A program made the translations under genes and the position numbers. A stretch of 64,000 nt of DNA from NCBI RefSeq assembly GCF_000350225.1, contig NW_005179226.1, forward strand, positions 1-64,000, given 5' to 3'. Shown here piece by piece: positions 9,271 through 20,800 of the stretch. The notes beneath the pieces were generated by a model. The model did no database searches. It worked only from the letters and a program-made list of their open reading frames with translations, and was not told where the DNA came from. How positions within the stretch are numbered: the stretch's first letter is position 1; each line of letters opens with the position of its first letter. Source of the stretch: Chondrus crispus (taxonomy: Eukaryota; Rhodophyta; Florideophyceae; Gigartinales; Gigartinaceae).

Positions 9271-10534
9271 TAATGGTAGGTTCGGAGGGGCAAGGGAAAG
9301 AAGGAAGGCAGGTTGATGTGTGTGAGTGAAGGAGTTGGTGCCGAGGTTTACTTTGAAGCCCTTTTCCTGCGATACTTATACACTTCGAGTGCTACACTAT
9401 CGCTCTACTCCGACTCCCAGTAAACCATACTCTACTATGCGCGACCAAGCGCGGTCCTCTTGTGGCCCGACCATACTGTTCGATTTCCACCTTACGAATC
9501 GATTCGTAACTATTAGCTCACAACTATTTCTACACATTCCAAATGACTGTAAACCATGGCCCTATGCATGCAACTGTTTCACACCTTACTAATCTGCATC
9601 CAGTCATGCCAGACTTCATTGTTGTGCAACGAACAACTTGGCACTTGTCTATTTCCAACAACGCAAACGTCTTTCATATCACAATCGCCATACGTATCCT
9701 TGTTTCTCACCTTACTAATTTCGCCAAGCACTGTCAGATAATTATGGCAAGTTATAACAATGTGCATCCAGACTTTCTACACAACTCACATGAGAATACA
9801 TGTAAATCACACGAGTACTGTCATGAACTTGCATCCAACGGCGCACCATGACGAGAGCACAGTGCAACGGCGCGTGCTCACGCAAGACTCGCATACAGCG
9901 TGACGCGTATACAGAATAATTGCACAACTGTATTCCTCTCGCGAGAAGTACTTGTTGTACTTTTGATTCACATGTACTGTACTCGGACACGCGCAGGATC
10001 GCAAACAGTCTGACACTGTAAAACTGTAAACCCTCATGTGCATACACCTGGATACGTGTACATGTGTACGTACACGAATCCACCTGGCGACGTGTACATG
10101 TGTACACGGCATACATGTGTGCCGCCCGGGGGCCCCATGCAATTACCCATTACAACCATGGCAAACCACTTGAAACCCCCAAAACAACGTAATTATGGCA
10201 TATACAGGCCATTTAAAGTACATCACAAGGCCAATGACGCACACGTGGACAACGCTCGACCAATAGATTTGCAGCATTAGACCTGAGGGCCAATAGAATT
10301 GCAGTATTTCCTGTGTAGTCTATAGTGCTACGGGCCAAGGTTCCACTTGGCAAAACTATGCAAATTTGCATGACCCTCCGAGAGGCCACTTTCGTCCCCG
10401 GAACCCCAAAATCTGGGATTTTACACGTGTCATGTCGTGATATGGGTAAGAGCGCCCGGACCGTGCAGTCATGTACACGTGTCACTCGATTTTGACCTTT
10501 TCAGATAACAGCATGTGGTCGCACATTTTCAATA
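9271..10534 (-). repeat. 3' LTR of B1
   Basis: 1264-bp Cop-B LTR. In element sense it starts TATTGAAAATG (at 10534) and ends CCTACCATTA (at 9271). The target-site duplication fixes TA...TA termini. It contains dense alternating GTGTACATGTGTAC-like motifs and CCTTACTAAT/CCTTACGAAT repeats. Confidence 0.95.
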
Positions 10535-10567
10535 CCTCCCCTCGATCACATGCTTTGGGCAGCTTTG
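10535..10567 (-). promoter_or_regulatory. Polypurine tract and hairpin arm of B1
   Basis: GAGGGGAGG (element sense, 10535-10543) abuts the LTR and would prime plus-strand DNA. The preceding AGCATGTGATCG, which contains the gag-pol stop, can pair with CGACCACATGCT inside the LTR start. Confidence 0.7.
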
Positions 10568-13500
10568 CACTCGGAAAGCCCAACCATGCCCACGAACTTT
10601 TCAAACAGCACGCGACCAAGTGGTTTGGTCAGCATATCGGCTGGCATTTCTGTTGTCGGACAATGGTACAATGTGACCAGTTTTCGCTGCACCGCATCTC
10701 GAACAAAATGATACGTAATATCAATGTGCTTGTTGCGACGATTTGTAGATTCGTTCTGAGCAAACGCAATCGTACCAGCGTTGTCACATCCAACGCGAAT
10801 TGTTGGATCCGAATTCGCACCAAGTACATCGGCATGGAAGCGTCGAAGCCACGCAGCCTCTTTGCATGCTTCACTGAGTGCGATGTATTCTGCCTCACAA
10901 GTAGACTTTGCAACTACTGTTTGTTTCCGGGAAGCCCAACTGATAGGCCCATCACAAAGCTTGAACACGTACCCACTCGTTGATTTCCGTGATTCAAGGC
11001 ATCCACCCCAATCTGCGTCGCTATACCCATGAAGTTCCGTACCAAGATCATCTTTACCAAACACTATTCCAAGATGCTGGGACCCACGCAAGTATCTCAA
11101 AACACGTTTCACACCTGTCCAATGCGAATCGTGAGGGTCGGCACAGTGTTGAGATAACTTTCCAATGGCATACGCAATATCGGGGCGGGTCCCGACCATT
11201 AGGAACATTAGACATCCAATGGCCTGACGATATGGTTCAAAGCATGGGTTGTCATCAGTGCCAGTTTGGGCCACTTGCATTGTGACATGTCGAGACTGTT
11301 CCATCGGAGTAACGCAAGGATTGCATGCCGACATTTTGAACCGTTTCAGTACTGCTTGGGCATACTTCGACTGCGTGACGGTCAGGACGTGTTTAGAACG
11401 TATACGGTCGATCTCTAGACCAATACAAGTCTTCGCCTCGCCAAGGTCTTTCATATCGAATCGTTTGTTGAGTTCATTTTTCATCCATAATATGGCCTCC
11501 AAGTCACTTCCAGCTAGCAGCAGATCGTCCACGTACAACGCGATAATCATGATGACATTGCCTTGACGTCGAATGTAAAGACATGGGTCGCTGCGTGTAG
11601 TGTTGAAACCAAGTTCAGTGATCAGAAACTCATCGATCTTACTATGCCATTGGCGATGGGCTTGCCTAAGACCATAGATTGCTTTCAAAAGTTTACACAC
11701 CGAATCAGGTTTGACTTTGTCGATGCATCCTTCAGGTTGCTCCATGTAGATTTCTTCGTGAAGGTCACCGTTGAGGAAGGCAGTCACCACGTCCATCTGA
11801 TGCAGCTCAAGGTCAAAGTGCGCAACCAGTGCCAGCAGCAGACGGATAGTTGTGAACTTGATGACAGGGGCGAAAGTTTCAGTGTAATCGATGCCTTCTA
11901 CTTGTTGAAAGCCTCGTGCCACAAGACGTCCCTTTGCAGTTTCGACCAATTTTCCGGACTCGTCAGGAAGTTGCTTCACTCCGAAAACCCACCTGGACGT
12001 CAGGACGTTTGATGCTTGAGATCTTGGAACAAGTGTCCATGTTTTGTTTTTGTGTTGTGAAGCAAGTTCTTTGTCGATGCCCTTCTGCCAGAAGCGATCT
12101 TTTGGAGAATCCATAGCTTGCTTGTACGAGTTTGGGATTTCCATTATCACATGGGCGTGGCTAAGGAGTCCAGCAGTCACCAAAGCTGCTGCCCACCACG
12201 CCCCAGGCGTTTTGCGAATGCGAGTGGACCGACGGAGATTAGTTGGCGGATCAATAGTTTCTTCCTCAACTACGTGTTGGTCAACTGTTTCGGTAGTTTC
12301 GTCCTCCCCTGCAGTTGGGGAGGAGTTGGAGGATTCATCAGAGTCTTGTTGTTCATCCGGCGATGATACTTCTGATGCCACTGCATCATTTTCTGCAACT
12401 TCCTCATCGATGTTCAAGTTAATTGTGTCATCATCAGTTGTAGCCTCCTCGTTTGTATTCATCGGTTCACCAGATTTGCCTCCCGTGGACTCGTCAAAAG
12501 TAACATCTCTGGATACGATCACTTTGTGCAATCACCATCCCACAACTTGTAAGCTTTCGTATTTTCAGCATACCCTAGAAACATTGCCTCCTTTGCACGG
12601 GCGTCAAGTTTCTGGATGTGGTGTTTTGGTAATGTATACCAACACTTTGAACCGAAAACACGCAAATGACCAACATTTGGCACAGATTTCATCCATAAGT
12701 GGTAGGGGGTCATCTTGGGGGGAATGGCACGTGACGTGACTCGATTTCGAACGTACACTGCATTGGCAAGTGCTTCTGCCCAGAACCCCTTTGTAACTTT
12801 CTTGTGCGCTAGCATGGAGCGCACCAAGTTTACCAAAGTTCTGTTCAGTCGTTCGGCGACGCCATTTTGCTCCGGTGTGTACGCGGTCGTCATTTGATGC
12901 TGAGTACCATTTGCAATCAGAAAAGACTTAAACTCCGTGGACAGATACTCACCACCTCGATCGGTGCGAAGCACTTTGATCTTGCGACCAGTGTGAGTCT
13001 GAGCAAGTTGTGCAAACATTTTGTATCGTTCAAATGCTTCTGATTTATGGTGTATAGGGTACACTACCGACCAGTTTGAGTGATCATCTATGAAGGTAAT
13101 GAAGTACTTGGCACCACCAATGGACTGCACCTCTAAGGGGCCACAAACATCAGAGTGAACTAAGTCTAGACAGAAGTATGCCCGCCTCGAGGACCGCTCT
13201 TTTGGGATCACAGATCGAGTGGCTTTGCCGTAGACGCACGCAGAACATTTTTCAGAGATGCAATCATTGTCAGTGTTGTTAATTTTGTTAGCCTCATTAC
13301 CAAGTAGTTTGACTCCACTTACCACATTGTCACGAATCATCGAAGCAATACCTTGAGAATGCACATGTGCAAAGCGCTCATGCCACGTTTGCAGGGTGGC
13401 AGCATGTGCAGATCCGATGTCACTGACGATGTCGAGAACGTAAAGTTCTCCAACCAATGTCGCAGTCGCCACTACAGTGGAGCCTCGTCTGATCATGCAT

Positions 13501-14663
13501 TTTCCATTTTCGAACCCAACTTTTAGTCCAACTTCAGTCATTCGACTGACAGAGAGCAGAGAGAACGCAAAGTCCGGAACGTGCAATACATCCGTCAACT
13601 TGCACGGTTCGATGCGGCCATTCACATTTAACTTCAAGTGAACGTCACCACGGCCCGCAACCTTTGCACTAGCCTTGGTTCCCATCTGAACAGAGGCGGA
13701 TTCAAGTGGCTCATACGTCGCAAACAAAGATCGGTCATATGTAATATGAGCTGTACAAGCTGAATCTACGAGCCACGAAGGCAACATCTCCATATCGTTC
13801 GTGTGCGAAGCTTTCGACATCAGACATGTGAAGTCGACGCTGTTTACAACCATGTCGGGATCAGGTTTCTGTGTGACAAATGCAGATTGTTTCCGCTGAG
13901 ACATACGCGGTTTATATCCGCTAGGAGGAGCCGGGCGACGCCCATTCAAATCCTTTCCCCAGCACCGGGTTGCCGTATGGCCTGTATGACCGCAGTTCGT
14001 GCATTTGTAATCGTTTATGTCCCGATTGTTCGGGGCACGATTAACCAGAGCCGATGTCTGTGAGGAGCTAGACTTCATGTTTGCTCGTTGCTCTTCCTGC
14101 AGCAGACGACTTTTCACAAAGTCCAAACTGAATATCTTTTCCTCATTACCGAGAGCATCTAGTGCAACGATGAGAGCCTCGAAACGGGCAGGCAGACCGT
14201 TGAGCACTGCCATGGCCATCTCCTTGTCATCGATGTTTACGCTCATTGACTTGAGGATGGCTGCCAGCTGCTTGACACGATTGATGTATGCAAGCACCTT
14301 TTCACCGGAAAGCATCTTCACAGTGTAGAACTCACGACGTGCAGCTAGTTTGTTCAGCAAAGTGTGCCTCTCAAACACGTTGACAATAGCTTCCCACATC
14401 TCATGAGCAGTATCAACATCACGTACATGCTCAAGATGCTCATCTGATAGGGAGAGACCAATCAGTGCTTTAGCTTTACTGTCACCTCTGATCCACTTCT
14501 TACGCTCTTCCGCACGTTCCTCACTTGGAACTCTTCCCTCAACGATGTATTGGTCAACATCACGTAGAGCAAGCAGAAGTTGTATTTTCTGCTTCCACAC
14601 GTAGAAGTTGGAGTCCGTCAGTTTGTCGATTCTGATGGATCCTCCTCCTCCTTGATCTTCCAT
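10546..14663 (-). pseudogene. gag-pol: B1 gag-pol (one frameshift)
   Basis: Copia polyprotein of about 1370 codons from ATG 14663 (MEDQGGGG) to TGA 10546. Domains: Gag; CCHC knuckle CTNCGHTGHTATRC; protease-like VDSACT; pre-integrase HERFAH...CSAC; integrase core (HSDV, RTDRGGEY, GVAERL); acidic linker; RVT_2 with YVDD; RNase H (DADWGGC, CDNAGT). A 1-bp loss near 12525-12530, relative to B2 and B3, shifts the frame between integrase and reverse transcriptase. The protease motif is DSA, not the usual DSG/DTG, in all three Cop-B copies. Only one lesion is visible, matching its youth. Confidence 0.93.
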
Positions 14664-14703
14664 TTTAGTGCAAATAAACTTCAAGTATTCGAAAATCCGT
14701 TCG

Positions 14704-14753
14704 GGGATCCCAAGCCGTTAACCGATAGTCAACACAATGGCAAGCCCACCCGT
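14704..14753 (-). promoter_or_regulatory. 50-bp pre-gag conserved block (B1 copy)
   Basis: Same 50 bases as in Cop-A. It ends 40 bases before the gag ATG at 14663 and lies between the ORF0 stop and gag. Confidence 0.7.
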
Positions 14754-14835
14754 CTAAGAAATTCGATATGATTACTATGAAGTTGCACTAGGAGAAATTT
14801 GCGAACAGATATGTGAATTTATTTGGATGAAATCC

Positions 14836-15507
14836 CTAACTATTCTGTTCACAAACTACCTTTAAGTGTGCGGCACCGTTCTCGTGGCACTTCAGGTGCC
14901 CGTGAGACTCAAAGACGCGATTGCAAGGGATACAACGCGGAGTCTCCTTAGCGTTGGCAACCTGAATGCGATGAGACCTAGACTGAATGTGGTCGTAAAA
15001 GGCCTTCGCACTATTGCCACTAACGCCGCACACTTTACAATACCGCTTATACCGCGGGCACACCTTACGATTCCTCTTGCGCTCACGCTTAAACTGCTTA
15101 TCCGCGAGAACAGCCGCTTTCCGAGCAGAAAGTCGATGCGTAGTTCTCTTTATTGGTGCGGGAACAGAGCGCGGAATACGAGGAATCCTATATGGTGCGC
15201 AACTCGAGGACGGACCCGGAAGCGCGAGCCGAGGTGAAGGTTGATCCTCAGGCTCAAGCACCTCAACGGATACGACCTCCGATGTCCGAACCGTTCGACC
15301 GGTGACCAGCTTCCCAGGCGCAGAGCGCACCGGTACTAATTCCAGATCTAACACAACCCCGTAAGAACAGGTATTCACAATAAGGAATATGAAGATAATC
15401 GTCAGTAACAGATTTTGGAATTATTGCTCTTAAGAACCACCAAAACGTGCAAAGACAATCACTTAGATGTGTAGGAAATGGAAAGAAACTCAAAACTTAC
15501 TTTGCAT
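14836..15507 (-). CDS. Cop-B ORF0: spliced two-exon gene for a basic double C2H2 zinc-finger protein
   Basis: An extra gene upstream of gag. The main open frame (stop at 14836) has no ATG. An upstream ATGCAAA (15507-15501) is followed directly by a GTAAGT donor. A TTAG acceptor (15349-15348) would join it in frame at 15347, removing a 153-nt intron with a CTGAC branch-like motif. The product would be about 172 residues. The N-terminal half is Pro/Ser/Arg-rich, followed by a basic stretch (KRERKRNRK) and two fingers, each C-x2-C-x12-H-x5-H (starting CKVC and CIPC). That spacing is the U1/JAZ class, which often binds RNA or dsRNA. The role is inferred: RNA binding, nuclear import or host control. 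B2 has the same frame intact. The splice model is unproven. Confidence 0.6.
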
Positions 15508-15870
15508 GAGAGAACGAAGAAAAACCAAATGCGAGATTGACGACGACGGCGGTAGCGGGAGCGGAAACGAAGACGAAGACCAAAGACAGAGACAGCAGCA
15601 AGAACCACAGCAAGAACAAAAGCCAAACCAAGAACAAAGACAACGAAGACAGCGGGGGCGATGACCAAAACCAATTCACACAACAGAGCAAGAAAGACAG
15701 CAGCAGCGAAAACCAAAACCAAGAACGACGGCAAGAACGAGAGCGACAACGACAGCGAGAAGACCAGCGGAAAGAACGACGAGAAACGGCAGCGAAAACG
15801 ACAGCGACAACGACGGCAGAAACAACGGAACGAGAACGACAGACTCATGCAGTGAAACGACAGCGAGGGA
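15508..15870 (-). other. B1 leader, pyrimidine-rich tract
   Basis: In element sense this is mostly TCGTT, TTCTTG and GTCGTT units. A 129-codon ATG frame (15848-15459) runs through it, but its composition (Phe, Val, Leu, Ser, Arg) simply reflects the repeat. I treat it as untranslated leader or a possible upstream ORF. Cop-A has a similar tract at the same place. Confidence 0.6.
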
Positions 15871-15884
15871 CTGGGCCCATAACC
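15871..15884 (-). promoter_or_regulatory. Primer binding site of B1 (half initiator tRNA-Met type)
   Basis: Element sense GGTTATGGGCCCAG immediately follows the LTR terminus CCATTA. Confidence 0.86.
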
Positions 15885-17148
15885 TAATGGTAGGTTCGGA
15901 GGGGCAAGGGAAAGAAGGAAGGCAGGTTGATGTGTGTGAGTGAAGGAGTTGGTGCCGAGGTTTACTTTGAAGCCCTTTTCCTGCGATACTTATACACTTC
16001 GAGTGCTACACTATCGCTCTACTCCGACTCCCAGTAAACCATACTCTACTATGCGCGACCAAGCGCGGTCCTCTTGTGGCCCGACCATACTGTTCGATTT
16101 CCACCTTACGAATCGATTCGTAACTATTAGCTCACAACTATTTCTACACATTCCAAATGACTGTAAACCATGGCCCTATGCATGCAACTGTTTCACACCT
16201 TACTAATCTGCGTCCAGTCATGCCAGACTTCATTGTTGTGCAACGAACAACTTGGCACTTGTCTATTTCCAACAACGCAAACGTCTTTCATATCACAATC
16301 GCCATACGTATCCTTGTTTCTCACCTTACTAATTTCGCCAAGCACTGTCAGATAATTATGGCAAGTTATAACAATGTGCATCCAGACTTTCTACACAACT
16401 CACATGAGAATACATGTAAATCACACGAGTACTGTCATGAACTTGCATCCAACGGCGCACCATGACGAGAGCACAGTGCAACGGCGCGTGCTCACGCAAG
16501 ACTCGCATACAGCGTGACGCGTATACAGAATAATTGCACAACTGTATTCCTCTCGCGAGAAGTACTTGTTGTACTTTTGATTCACATGTACTGTACTCGG
16601 ACACGCGCAGGATCGCAAACAGTCTGACACTGTAAAACTGTAAACCCTCATGTGCATACACCTGGATACGTGTACATGTGTACGTACACGAATCCACCTG
16701 GCGACGTGTACATGTGTACACGGCATACATGTGTCCCGCCCGGGGGCCCCATGCAATTACCCATTACAACCATGGCAAACCACTTGAAACCCCCAAAACA
16801 ACGTAATTATGGCATATACAGGCCATTTAAAGTACATCACAAGGCCAATGACGCACACGTGGACAACGCTCGACCAATAGATTTGCAGCATTAGACCTGA
16901 GGGCCAATAGAATTGCAGTATTTCCTGTGTAGTCTATAGTGCTACGGGCCAAGGTTCCACTTGGCAAAACTATGCAAATTTGCATGACCCTCCGAGAGGC
17001 CACTTTCGTCCCCGGAACCCCAAAATCTGGGATTTTACACGTGTCATGTCGTGATATGGGTAAGAGCGCCCGGACCGTGCAGTCATGTACACGTGTCACT
17101 CGATTTTGACCTTTTCAGATAACAGCATGTGGTCGCACATTTTCAATA
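15885..17148 (-). repeat. 5' LTR of B1
   Basis: 1264 bp, nearly identical to the 3' LTR. A TATAAGTA core (minus sense, 15994-15987) lies about 100 bp from the LTR end. It ends at 17148, directly before the AAGGC target-site copy. Confidence 0.95.
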
Positions 17149-17863
17149 AAGGCTTGTGCCATTGGAAATCTGACTTGAGCGAGGGTCCGACCAAGAATCG
17201 TCGAGAGACGAAACACTGTTCCTCGGAGAGGATCACAGTGTACTGGTCTAGTCGATCCGCACTCTGCCTTCGGGAGGTGCGTCGGCGGTGTGGGTAACGC
17301 TCTCGGTATTAGCCCTATAGGTACGACTTCGGTCCCCTGGGTGAAGAGAATACGTGCCTAAACACTGAACCTCTCACTATACGTGTATAAGGTCGCGTAC
17401 CTTGATTAAGTTCGCACGGAAGAGGGTGACCCTAGGCGTGATTGTGAACAAATCACGCGAGTACGACGAAGGCAGTTTCATTCTTGTGTTGTGGGAAACC
17501 TCATTGGGGTAGTACCGTATCAAGTTTGGACAAGCCGATTTCGGTTGCAGGGACCGTTCGCGGTAGTGACCAGAAGTCCTGGTTCGTCTACAGGCAAAGT
17601 GTTGTGCTTACTCGTGGCACGTTTGATTTAGTTCACAGTCGAAAGACCCGCACTGGCCGACACACAGGGGTAGCGCCCTAAGGCATTTTTAAGAAGAATA
17701 CGCTTGTTCCACTCCGCCGGGAACAAGCACCAAGAACGTTTCCGAGTAATCGCTACAAACTTCCTATACGGGTGGGCTTGCCATTGTGTTGACTATCGGT
17801 TAACGGCTTGGGATCCCGGAACAGAAGACCTTGTATACTCGAAGGGTACATCCATTCTGCGAA
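17149..17863 (+). other. A2 leader, right part
   Basis: Cop-A leader resuming after B1, beginning with the second AAGGC. It contains the counterpart of the ATG-less open frame of A1, disrupted here by a 1-bp difference, and the 50-bp block. No convincing gene. Confidence 0.8.
17768..17817 (+). promoter_or_regulatory. 50-bp pre-gag conserved block (A2 copy)
   Basis: Ends 46 bases before the gag ATG at 17864. It carries a TAA (17801-17803) in the gag frame, which excludes an N-terminal extension of Gag through it. Confidence 0.7.
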
Positions 17864-20800
17864 ATGGATGACCAAAGCTCTGGATCGGTCAGAATCGAGA
17901 AGCTGACCGCATCTAACTTTTACATCTGGAAGCAGAAAATCCAGCTACTGCTTGCTCTCCGAGATGTCGACCAATACGTTTTTGATGATATCCCGGAGAA
18001 TGCGACGTCAGATGACCGGAGAAAATGGATCCGTGGTGACGCAAAAGCAAAGGCAGTCATCGGACTCACGCTTTCTGATGACTACTTGCAACATGTGCGA
18101 GGGTGTAGCAGTGCGAAAGAGACATACATGGGAAGCAATTCTGAATGTGTTTGAGCGTCATACTTTGCTCAACAAACTTGCCGCCCGTCGCGACTTTTAC
18201 ACTGTATCCATGCTCCCATCCGAGAAAGTGCTCGTGTTCATCAATCGTGTGAAGCAACTTGCTGCCAGATTGCAGTCAATGAGTGTTGAGATTGACGATA
18301 AAGAAATTGCAATGGCTGTGTTGAATGGCTTGCCTCCACGATTCGATAACTTGATTGTTGCTCTTGACGCACTTGGCAATGAAGATAAAGTGTTTGGATT
18401 CGAGTTTGTGAAGAGTCGTCTGCTGCAAGAAGAACAACGAGAAAGCATGAAGACCGCTTCTGCTTCATCACCACATGCACCTGCACTTGTCAATCGTATG
18501 CCGATTCGACGCGATATGAAATGTACGAATTGCAATAGACATGGGCATACTGCAGCGCGTTGCTGGGGCAAGGACGTGAATGGGCGCCGACCTGCACCGC
18601 CAGATGGGTTTCGGTCACGCAACACTGGCTTAAAGCCAAGTGCATTCGTTTCTCGAGATGACAATTCTACTGCTGCCTTTGCGGAGAGTGACTTTACTTG
18701 CTTGCTTTCGACTTCCACTCCAGAAAAGAGGGCTGCAAACGCAAGGTCATGGCTTGTCGATTCCGGTTGCAGCGCTCACATTACGTTTGATCGCTCTTTG
18801 TTCGTTACGTATGAACAGATGCAATCTGGATCAGTCGAGATGGGCACGAAGGCTAGAGCTAATGTCGCTGGTCGCGGCGAGGTAGAATTCATGTTGAACG
18901 TCAACGGTAGTCCCCATCCTTGCAAATTGTCAAACGTTTTGCATGTCCCTGATTTCGGATACTCGCTACTGTCTGTTAGCCAAATCGTTTCAAAGGGTTT
19001 GCAAGTGTCATTTGAAAATGAAAAATGCCGCGTTACTGCAGGACCAACTGTAGTTGCCACAGCGAGTCAAGTTGGGGATTTGTACATACTTGACGTCATG
19101 AATGAAACCTTTTCTGCTCACGTAGTTACCCTGCAGACGCTACATGAACGCATGGCCCATGTTAATGTACAAGGAATCGCATCAATGATTCACAATAATG
19201 TGGTAAGTGGCATCAACGTTCGTCAAAGCGATGTGATCAGTGCAATGAATCCGAAGTCTGACAATCACTCTCTCATTTGTCCTGCGTGTGTGTTCGGCAA
19301 AGCAACGCGATCAGTAATCCCAAAACAGCGATCATCGTCTCGAGCACAGAACTGTCTTGACTTGGTACATTCTGACGTTTGCGGTCCGCTCGAAGTACAG
19401 TCCATTGGTGGTTCGAAATACTTCATTACATTTGTAGATGATCACTCGAACTGGGTAGTTGTGTACACGATGAGAAATAAATCTGAGGCGTTTGCAAAAT
19501 ACAAGTTGTATGAAAAGTTGGCTCAAACCCACACTGGTCGCAAAGTAAAGGTGCTTCGCACTGATCGAGGGGGAGAGTACTTGTCGACGGAATTCAAGTC
19601 GCATTTACATTTAAACGGTACGCAGCACCAACTCACAACGGCCTACACCCCTGAACAAAACGGTGTTGCTGAACGTTTAAATCGAACTTTGATTGATCTT
19701 GTCCGCTCAATGCTTTCTCATAAACAGGTCAGTAAGCGATTCTGGGCCGAGGCTCTTGCCACTTCGGTATATGTACGTAATCGAGTTACTTCACGCGCTT
19801 TGCCCGTTAATACAACTCCGCACCACGTTTGGATGAATTCTACTCCAAATGTTGGCCATTTGCGAGTATTTGGGTCAAAGTGTTGGTATACATTACCAAA
19901 ATTAGAGCTCCGTAAGCTGGACTTGCGAGCGCGTGAAGCGATGTTTCTTGGGTACTCGCAATGCAGTAAGGCATACAAACTTTGGGACGGAGAGTTGAAT
20001 AAAATTGTTGTGTCACGGGATGTCAAGTTTGATGAATCGACATGTGGTATGCATGACATTCCTGCACACGAAAGTGATTCAATCAACTCTGATGTTGACG
20101 TTGTACTGCTCGATGGCGACAATGGGAATACAGCTGATACCCCAAATACGGATGAGGTCGGTTCTGAAGAGGATGAAGTTTCGGAGGAGGTTCTTGAAAA
20201 CGATGGCGCTCATTCCGTAAGTGAGAATGATGAAGATGAAGATGATGTACCAACTGCCGTCGAAACTCCGAATGTCACTCCTCCAACTCCTACTCCAGCT
20301 GTGCGAAGATCGTCTCGAGTCAGCAGACCTCCCGGATCATGGTGGAGGAGCAACTTTGCAGCTGCTCTTCTTTCACATGCGCATGTCGCTATTGAAGGTC
20401 CCAACACTTTCAAACAGGCAACCAACGGTCCTAGAGCTGCATTTTGGCAGACCGGCATTGACAAAGAACTTGCCTCGCAGACCAAGAATCGGACTTGGAA
20501 ACTTGTTCCTCGATCTGAGGCGTCAAACATCTTGACATCTCGATGGGTTTTCAATGTCAAGCAACTGCCTGATGCAAATGGCAATATAGTTGAAAGTGCA
20601 AAAGCCAGACTTGTTGCTCGTGGATTCCAGCAAGTGCAAGGTCTTGACTATACTGAGACATATGCCCCCGTCATAAAGTTTACCACGATTCGTCCACTTC
20701 TTGCCTTAGTTGCTCATTACGACCTCGAACTTCATCAGATGGATGTCGTGACTGCGTTTTTGAACGGCGACTTGGATGAAGACATCTACATGGAGCAACC

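Larger units (their letters stand above)
9271..17148 (-). mobile_element. Ty1/copia element B1 (family Cop-B), complete
   Basis: Complete minus-strand element, 7878 bp, with two 1264-bp LTRs and target-site duplication AAGGC (9266-9270 and 17149-17153) in the A2 leader. I saw only about two differences between its LTRs by eye, so it appears to be a very recent insertion. Order in element sense: 5' LTR, primer binding site, spliced ORF0, conserved 50-bp block, gag-pol, polypurine tract, 3' LTR. Gag-pol has a single 1-bp frameshift. Confidence 0.96.

Noticed and set aside
9742..10280. Several 80-124 codon frames in Cop-B LTRs on both strands, repeated in every copy
   Set aside because: They overlap each other on opposite strands within the LTR and carry no domain. 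They are conserved only because the LTR copies are recent.
15459..15848. 129-codon hydrophobic ORF in the Cop-B leader (also 40131-40520)
   Set aside because: It begins with a real ATG and recurs in B2, but its composition follows the TCGTT/GTTTTGG low-complexity tract and it overlaps the predicted splice donor. At most an upstream ORF.
17831..17863. In-frame TTG start upstream of Cop-A gag (and TTG 42136 for Cop-B)
   Set aside because: Eukaryotic initiation at the first ATG (17864, 42157) is simpler, and the TTG-extended residues are not otherwise supported.
17952..18125. Alternative N terminus of the 1341-codon A2 frame (MLSEMSTN...)
   Set aside because: It is the out-of-phase reading of gag, fused to the true frame only by the 4-bp duplication. 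The genuine Gag N terminus is in the 17864 frame.
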